DNA of 10,525 nucleotides from Halobacteriovoraceae bacterium (GTDB lineage: Bacteria; Bdellovibrionota; Bacteriovoracia; Bacteriovoracales; Bacteriovoracaceae), in NCBI GenBank assembly GCA_018663815.1, contig JABJPQ010000135.1, forward strand, positions 1-10,525. The letters run 5' to 3'. Positions 7,219 to 10,525 of this stretch are shown here, piece by piece (the stretch's first letter is position 1; the number at the start of each line of letters is the position of its first letter). The position numbers and the translations under genes are program-made. The notes beneath the pieces were generated by a model that saw only the letters and a program-made list of their open reading frames with translations, ran no database searches and had not been told where the DNA came from.

Positions 7219-7227
7219 TGCTATACT
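7219..7227 (+). promoter_or_regulatory. Extended -10 promoter of the 6S RNA
   Basis: TG-C-TATACT gives an extended -10 element with a near-consensus hexamer at 7222-7227. A start about 7 nt downstream falls at 7234, exactly where the 6S closing stem begins. No good -35 hexamer is seen at 16-18 nt; TTGTCA at 7207-7212 is too close. Confidence 0.6.
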
Positions 7228-7233
7228 GGTTGT

Positions 7234-7415
7234 GGGCTTGGGTGATTGCAATATTAAGTTTCGCCCTACAAATTATTTCAAGGGAGCTATCTCTGGTCGC
7301 GGTGAGCATGCCCAACAAGTATTAAATGATACTTGCTAAATGGGAAGCCTAAAGCGATTACTAATTGCGCCCACCTATTTTATAGGGGCGCGAAACCGAC
7401 TGCACACTCAAGTCC
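7234..7415 (+). ncRNA. ssrS: 6S RNA
   Basis: 6S RNA mimics an open promoter and binds sigma70 RNA polymerase holoenzyme in slow or stationary growth. The most conserved blocks of the family are visible and match what I recall of the E. coli RNA: GGTGAGCATG at 7301-7310 and GAAGCCTAAA at 7344-7353, flanking the apical part. Between them is a perfect 7-bp hairpin (CAAGTAT 7316-7322 with ATACTTG 7329-7335). The ends form a closing stem of 11 pairs (7234-7244 with 7405-7415, including G-U). The 3' strand has its own hairpin built from GCGCC (7367-7371), CCTA, TAGG and GGCGC. Length of about 182 nt is typical. The exact 3' end is uncertain because no intrinsic terminator follows. An open frame starting with TTG at 7333 enters this RNA and is not believed there. 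Confidence 0.87.
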
Positions 7416-7473
7416 TTTATCATCAGTTCGCAACAAACTTGACATCATAGCGAAAAACTCAGAAAATTTTAGT

Positions 7474-8004
7474 ATGGATCAACAAATCAATGAAAATGTT
7501 TCTACTACCTGGATTGAAAACTTAGCCCTTGATGAAATTAATATGCAAGAAACAGGTGTCATAAATTTTAGTGAACACTTAGACCCTATGCATATGCTTG
7601 AAGTTTCTTCTATAGAGTTTATGGAGAAATTAAAAGAAAGATTTGAGATTTATCAAACTAAGTTCAATGAGCTTAGAAGTAATAAAAATGATCAAATTTA
7701 TTCTATTAAAATGTTTAAAATTTCAAATACAATAAATGATTTCATGCTCTTTCGTAATAGTCTTAAACTTGTTGTTGCTCGAAAATCTCCTGATGTTATT
7801 TCAATTGGATTTTTATCAAACGCTGGTGGTTTATTCGCGGCCCGCTTAAACTACGAAGCAAACTCTAGCCAACAAATACACGAAATAAAAGCCCATATAG
7901 GACCATTTAATAATATTCATTGGAAATTTAACGGTGAAAATGTTGATATTGACTCTCTGGCCAGGCACTATCTCACAGAATTTATTAAACACTCTGCTAG
8001 ATAA
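7474..8004 (+). CDS. Uncharacterised protein, 176 residues
   Basis: I do not recognise a family. The frame is open from TTG 7333, but that part lies inside the 6S RNA and reads as low-quality protein, so ATG 7474 is taken as the start. The protein has no signal peptide or membrane segment and looks cytoplasmic. Residues about 1-45 are acidic and polar. Residues about 45-68 form a charged, probably coiled helix (EFMEKLKERFEIYQTKFNEL). Residues about 75-176 look like a compact folded domain with motifs such as KISNTINDFMLFRNSLKLV, ISIGFLSNAGGLFAARL, GPFNNIHWKFNGE and HYLTEFIKHSAR. No strong Shine-Dalgarno precedes the ATG. TTGACA at 7439-7444 could be a -35, but the matching -10 is poor; readthrough from 6S is an alternative. 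The stop overlaps the convergent SDR gene by 8 nt. Confidence 0.72.
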   Translation: MDQQINENVSTTWIENLALDEINMQETGVINFSEHLDPMHMLEVSSIEFMEKLKERFEIYQTKFNELRSNKNDQIYSIKMFKISNTINDFMLFRNSLKLVVARKSPDVISIGFLSNAGGLFAARLNYEANSSQQIHEIKAHIGPFNNIHWKFNGENVDIDSLARHYLTEFIKHSAR

Positions 8005-8965
8005 AAGTAATTCCTGCTGAGGCGATCTTTTTAGCAGAAAAACTTCCTTCTAATTTTGTTTTATAGCTTAATATCATTTCCCTAATACTAGGAATCTTCA
8101 ACTGAAACTCAGCCTCTAAATTTGTTGCGTCTAAGTGAAACCGTAACTCATCACTTAACGATTGAAGTGCAATTTGGTTTTCTGTTTGAGGAAACTTCCA
8201 ATTTCCTTTCACAAGTAAAGCTTGATTTCCGCCAAATATCTCCAGATAGAGTTTTGCAAAATCAAAACGACTCATTATGTCTCTGGTAGTAACATGAAGT
8301 AATTTGTTTGTTACATTATTTTCAATCGCCTTTTTAAGGTAATCAGTTACGGTATGAATATCGACAAATCCAGTATGAACTTTTGTATCACAAACAATTT
8401 TTTGCCCTAAGAACTCGCTTCGCTCAATTGCCTCACACCATTTAAGATCATTTTGATTATAACTTCTTCCAAAGATTGGACTACACCTGAAAATAATATA
8501 ATTTAAACATGATTTTTGAATGTAAAACTCAGCGGAGGCAATCGTATTACCATACACGCTTGAAGGAACGGGTGTATCACTAGCGCCACATAAAATATCT
8601 TCTCCCGAAAAGATATAGGCTGAGCTAAAGTAGACAAATTTAGAATGATACCTCTCAGATGCCATGGATACGTTAAAAACGCCTGCAGTATTAAGTGCAT
8701 CAGCCACTTTTGGAAATTCTTGACAAGCATCCATATCGGTTAAGCCGACAGCGTAAACTGTAATATCTGGCTTAAATAATAAAACCACCTTTTGAACCAT
8801 ATCTTTATTATTAACATTGCACTTAATAGATAAAACACCTGAGATATTAACTGGAGTTTCATTATAGGTTCCAACAATACGGTACTCTGACTTTAGATTG
8901 GCAGCGATATTTGAGCCTAAAAAAGATGAGAGGCCAAAAATGAGAATTGTTTTTTTACTTTCCAC
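7997..8965 (-). CDS. RmlD-like extended SDR (NAD-dependent epimerase/reductase family), atypical active site
   Basis: A 322-residue Rossmann-fold protein resembling RmlD (dTDP-4-dehydrorhamnose reductase) and related sugar-nucleotide SDRs. Visible landmarks: the N-terminal beta-strand and loop ILIFGLSSFLGSNIA (7-21), AVGLTDMDACQ (72-82, like the RmlD A-AYT-VD-CE region), YFSSAYIFSG (112-121), VYGNTIASAE (137-146), FRCSPIFG (159-166) and GFVDIHTV (199-206). Two key positions are unusual: the middle glycine of GxxGxxG is Ser14, and the lysine of YxxxK is Ile142 after Tyr138. It may therefore be a regulatory or binding protein, or have weak activity. The start is GTG 8965, since no nearby ATG fits the fold. 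It follows the flagellin terminator and could take part in surface-sugar or flagellin modification, but that is only suggested by position. Confidence 0.8.
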   Translation of the reverse strand: MESKKTILIFGLSSFLGSNIAANLKSEYRIVGTYNETPVNISGVLSIKCNVNNKDMVQKVVLLFKPDITVYAVGLTDMDACQEFPKVADALNTAGVFNVSMASERYHSKFVYFSSAYIFSGEDILCGASDTPVPSSVYGNTIASAEFYIQKSCLNYIIFRCSPIFGRSYNQNDLKWCEAIERSEFLGQKIVCDTKVHTGFVDIHTVTDYLKKAIENNVTNKLLHVTTRDIMSRFDFAKLYLEIFGGNQALLVKGNWKFPQTENQIALQSLSDELRFHLDATNLEAEFQLKIPSIREMILSYKTKLEGSFSAKKIASAGITFI

Positions 8966-8971
8966 AGTCTT

Positions 8972-8980
8972 ATTTTAGCA
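8972..8980 (-). promoter_or_regulatory. Possible extended -10 promoter of the SDR gene
   Basis: On the minus strand, TG-C-TAAAAT (the hexamer at 8972-8977) forms an extended -10 element only 6 nt before the GTG start at 8965. A start of transcription about 7 nt downstream would fall on or next to the start codon, implying a leaderless or nearly leaderless mRNA. TTGCAA stands 15 nt upstream of the hexamer, a short spacing for a -35. Confidence 0.4.
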
Positions 8981-9007
8981 TCATTAAGTAGATTGCAAAA
9001 TAAGGGC

Positions 9008-9040
9008 AAAAAAAAGCCTTCCCTAATTTAAGGGAAGGCT
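9008..9040 (-). terminator. Intrinsic terminator of the flagellin gene
   Basis: On the minus strand a perfect 10-bp stem (AGCCTTCCCT / AGGGAAGGCT; arms 9031-9040 and 9015-9024) with a 6-nt loop is followed directly by a run of T (9008-9014). It begins 12 nt after the flagellin stop codon and isolates the SDR gene from flagellin transcription. Confidence 0.95.
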
Positions 9041-9052
9041 CGTAGGATGTGA

Positions 9053-9889
9053 TTATCCGTTTAAAAGTTTAAGTGCATAAGTTGGCGCTTGATTCGCCTG
9101 TGCTAACACTGAAATACCTGCTTGATTAAGAATATTATTCTTCGTCATATCGGCCGTTTCAGCGGCAACATCTACGTCTCTAATTCGTGAATTCGCTTCA
9201 CTAAAATTCTCCTCTGTAACTCCCAGGTTTTGAATAACAGATGTAAGTCGGTTTTGAAGAGCACCAAGTTGCGCTCTAACCCCGTTGACTTTAAGCAAGG
9301 AGTTATCGAGGCTAGCCAGTGCATTTTGTGCACCAATCTTGCTCCCAACTGAATCCGCTCTAAGCCCCAAGGCATCCAATGTACTAACAACTTCTGTTCC
9401 ATCATAACGAATTCGATCGTTAATCGGGTCATTGCCAGTTCCAACTTGTATCTCAACCAGACCGCTGGTTCCATCCAAAAGCTTTCTTCCGTTAAATTCC
9501 GAAGCCATTGAGATTCTTTGAATCTCTTCTTTAAGCTGTTGAAACTCAATGTTAGAAAATCCTCTTTCAGTATCTCCAACCGTATCTGAGGCTGACTGGA
9601 TTGCAAGCTCTCGAAGACGTATGACGATACTGGAAATCTCTGTGAGACCACCTTCTGCTGTTTGAATAAGCGAGATACCATCATCTGCATTCCTTTTTGC
9701 TTGCCTAATGCTTCGGATTTCAGCTTTTAAGTTTTCACTTATAGCTAATCCTGCCGCATCATCCGCAGCTCTTGTTATTCTCTCACCACTTGAGAGTTTT
9801 CTTAAGTTACTATTTAAATTCGTCTTCGTTCTATTAAGCATTCTCTGTGCAGAGATACTCTGAACGTTCGTATTAATTCTTAATCCCAT
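9053..9889 (-). CDS. fliC: Flagellin
   Basis: A complete 278-residue flagellin, the filament subunit exported by the flagellar type III system. The N-terminal D0/D1 signature is clear (MGLRINTNVQSISAQRML, KLSSGERITRAADDAAGLAISENL, then NADDGISLIQTAEGGL and RLRELAIQSAS). The C-terminal D1/D0 region is also clear (ALASLDNSLLKVNGVRAQLGALQNRL, EANSRIRDVDVAAETADMTKNNILNQAGISVLAQANQ). The centre is short (EIQVGTGNDPINDRIRYDG), so there is essentially no variable D2/D3 outer domain, as in several bacteria with thin or sheathed filaments. The ATG at 9889 has GGAG 6 nt upstream. A six-codon ORF with a perfect Shine-Dalgarno ends 1 nt before it. A second flagellin gene lies 216 nt upstream in the same orientation. 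No clear sigma28 or sigma54 promoter was found in the gap. Confidence 0.97.
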   Translation of the reverse strand: MGLRINTNVQSISAQRMLNRTKTNLNSNLRKLSSGERITRAADDAAGLAISENLKAEIRSIRQAKRNADDGISLIQTAEGGLTEISSIVIRLRELAIQSASDTVGDTERGFSNIEFQQLKEEIQRISMASEFNGRKLLDGTSGLVEIQVGTGNDPINDRIRYDGTEVVSTLDALGLRADSVGSKIGAQNALASLDNSLLKVNGVRAQLGALQNRLTSVIQNLGVTEENFSEANSRIRDVDVAAETADMTKNNILNQAGISVLAQANQAPTYALKLLNG

Positions 9890-9890
9890 A

Positions 9891-9911
9891 TCATGCTCCG
9901 TCAGTAATCAT
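9891..9911 (-). CDS. Six-codon upstream ORF in the flagellin leader
   Basis: ATG at 9911 follows a full AGGAGG (9918-9923) with 6-nt spacing, the strongest ribosome binding site of this region. The frame encodes MITDGA and stops with TGA at 9891-9893. One base later the flagellin ATG begins (TGATATG). The uORF is in a different frame from flagellin (22-nt offset), so it is not an N-terminal extension. The flagellin's own GGAG lies inside the uORF. Ribosomes ending on the uORF could reinitiate on flagellin. It may instead be the accidental result of two Shine-Dalgarno-like sequences; protein-level evidence is lacking. Confidence 0.45.
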   Translation of the reverse strand: MITDGA

Positions 9912-9963
9912 GGTAAACCTCCTGTTTATAGTCGAGCCTTCTGCTCTCTTGTTAATCTTAATG

Positions 9964-9992
9964 TTGGTAAACAACTTTTAAAAATTTACCAA
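9964..9992. repeat. Inverted repeat upstream of flagellin
   Basis: Perfect 8-bp arms TTGGTAAA (9964-9971) and TTTACCAA (9985-9992) are separated by 13 nt, 75-103 nt before the flagellin ATG. It is not followed by a T run on the minus strand, so it is not an intrinsic terminator for the upstream flagellin. It could be an operator or an mRNA leader hairpin. The TTTACCA half recurs on the minus strand directly after the AGGAGG of the uORF (9911-9917). The rest of the 9890-10105 gap shows no confident promoter. Confidence 0.45.
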
Positions 9993-10105
9993 CTCAGCAC
10001 TTTCTTACGACATCACACCTACACATCCGTTTATTATGTATAAACTTCTTGCAGGAAATTCGTACATCAATCAGCGATAACTTTTAACGCTAGCTAGGGG
10101 TAACC

Positions 10106-10525
10106 TTAACCATTCGCTGCTGATTGAATTAATGTTAACGCACTTGTTGTCGAGTTATTCGCCTGCGCTAATACCGAAGTACCTGCTTGCATCAGAATAT
10201 TCGTCTTCGTTAACTCAGCTGTTGCTTTCGCAATATCTGCATCTCTTACTCGTGAGTTTGCAGAACTTAAGTTCTCAATACTGACTTGTAAGTTATTTAT
10301 TGTTGACTGTAATCTGTTTTGAAGAGCACCAAAATCGGCTCTAATTCCAGATACAGAAACAATGGCTGAATCAATTGATGCTAATGAGTTTTGAGCAGAA
10401 ATTTTGTCTGCAACAGAAGCAAGATTCAGTCCCAGAGCAGCGACATTAACATCAGCGCTTGAAGCATCAAATGTAAGCCTGTCACTCAAAGGATCATTTC
10501 GTGTACCAATTTGAATATCAAATAC
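10106..10525 (-). CDS. Second flagellin, C-terminal part (cut by window edge)
   Basis: The last 139 or so residues of a flagellin whose 5' part lies beyond the right edge; the frame stays open through base 10525. The visible part has the central junction (FDIQIGTRNDPLSDRLTFD) and the conserved C-terminal D1/D0 region (NSLASIDSAIVSVSGIRADFGALQNRL, SSANSRVRDADIAKATAELTKTNILMQAGTSVLAQAN), ending TLIQSAANG. It is a clear paralogue of the downstream flagellin but diverged: DADIAKATAELTK here against DVDVAAETADMTK there. Its centre is equally short, suggesting the same compact architecture. Any apparent start at 10489 is an internal TTG, not the real start. No convincing terminator follows the stop, so readthrough into the flagellin gene downstream is possible. 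Confidence 0.95.
   Translation of the reverse strand, partial: VFDIQIGTRNDPLSDRLTFDASSADVNVAALGLNLASVADKISAQNSLASIDSAIVSVSGIRADFGALQNRLQSTINNLQVSIENLSSANSRVRDADIAKATAELTKTNILMQAGTSVLAQANNSTTSALTLIQSAANG

Noticed and set aside
7333..7473. N-terminal 47 codons of the frame starting at TTG 7333
   Set aside because: They lie over the 3' half of the 6S RNA and the region after it, begin with a rare start codon without a Shine-Dalgarno, and read as low-complexity non-domain sequence. ATG 7474 is preferred.
9172..9690. 172-codon minus-strand frame inside flagellin
   Set aside because: It is out of frame with a clear flagellin and has no recognisable features; a shadow frame. The same applies to 111-446, 199-471, 575-820, 3498-3686, 5979-6182 and 8503-8730.
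9924..10105. Sigma28 or sigma54 promoter for flagellin
   Set aside because: No TGGCAC-N5-TTGC-type match was found. The best sigma28-like pairing (TAAAAGTT followed by TAAGATTA) matches the -10 at only about half its positions. A TTAACA/TATAAA pair has a 19-nt spacer and would put the start at the Shine-Dalgarno.
1..10525. CRISPR array, insertion sequence, tRNA or prophage signals
   Set aside because: No regularly spaced repeats, transposase-like frames, terminal inverted repeats or tRNA-like cloverleaf sequences were seen.

Overview
The window is AT-rich, gene-dense bacterial chromosome. It carries most of a Tad/Flp (type IVc) pilus locus on the minus strand, then a 6S RNA, an uncharacterised gene, an SDR-family gene and two short flagellin genes. 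The combination of a Tad locus containing a fused CpaE-CpaF ATPase, several small prepilins, short flagellins without a variable domain and low GC suggests a Bdellovibrionota-type predatory bacterium, such as a Bacteriovorax/Halobacteriovorax relative. That assignment is inferred from gene content and style; there is no taxonomic marker that I can compare directly.

Layout in transcription order of the pilus locus (minus strand, right to left): flp major prepilin (6828-7013), small Flp-like prepilin (6533-6751), CpaA/TadV prepilin peptidase (6036-6536), Flp-like prepilin with a long tail (5767-6057), TadE/F-like minor prepilin (5259-5786), second TadE-like prepilin (4757-5275), CpaB/RcpC (3856-4671), CpaC/RcpA secretin (2345-3859), CpaE-CpaF fusion ATPase (237-2345) and the first 81 codons of a likely TadB (1-244). 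Apart from short gaps after flp and before cpaB, neighbouring genes overlap by 1 to about 20 nt, so this looks like one translationally coupled operon. A near-consensus sigma70-type promoter lies in front of flp. The parts fit together as follows: the peptidase cleaves the prepilins, the CpaEF ATPase and TadB form the inner-membrane motor, and CpaB and CpaC form the periplasmic and outer-membrane channel.

From 7014 to 7473 there is no convincing protein gene. This stretch holds the flp promoter and leader, and a divergent 6S RNA (about 7234-7415) with its own extended -10 promoter. An open frame starting at 7333 runs into the 6S RNA, so the start of the following gene was moved to 7474. That gene encodes a 176-residue protein I do not recognise. 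It converges with, and overlaps by 8 nt, a gene for an atypical RmlD-like SDR protein. A strong intrinsic terminator (9008-9040) separates the SDR gene from a complete 278-residue flagellin, and the C-terminal part of a second flagellin runs off the right edge.

The observations most worth following are: a G10 homopolymer inside a minor-prepilin gene, where loss or gain of one G truncates the protein (a candidate phase-variation switch in a surface appendage); a six-codon upstream ORF with a perfect Shine-Dalgarno one nucleotide before flagellin, next to a possible alternative-hairpin leader; the single-polypeptide CpaE-CpaF; the 6S RNA; and an SDR protein that lacks the usual catalytic lysine and one glycine of the nucleotide-binding loop.
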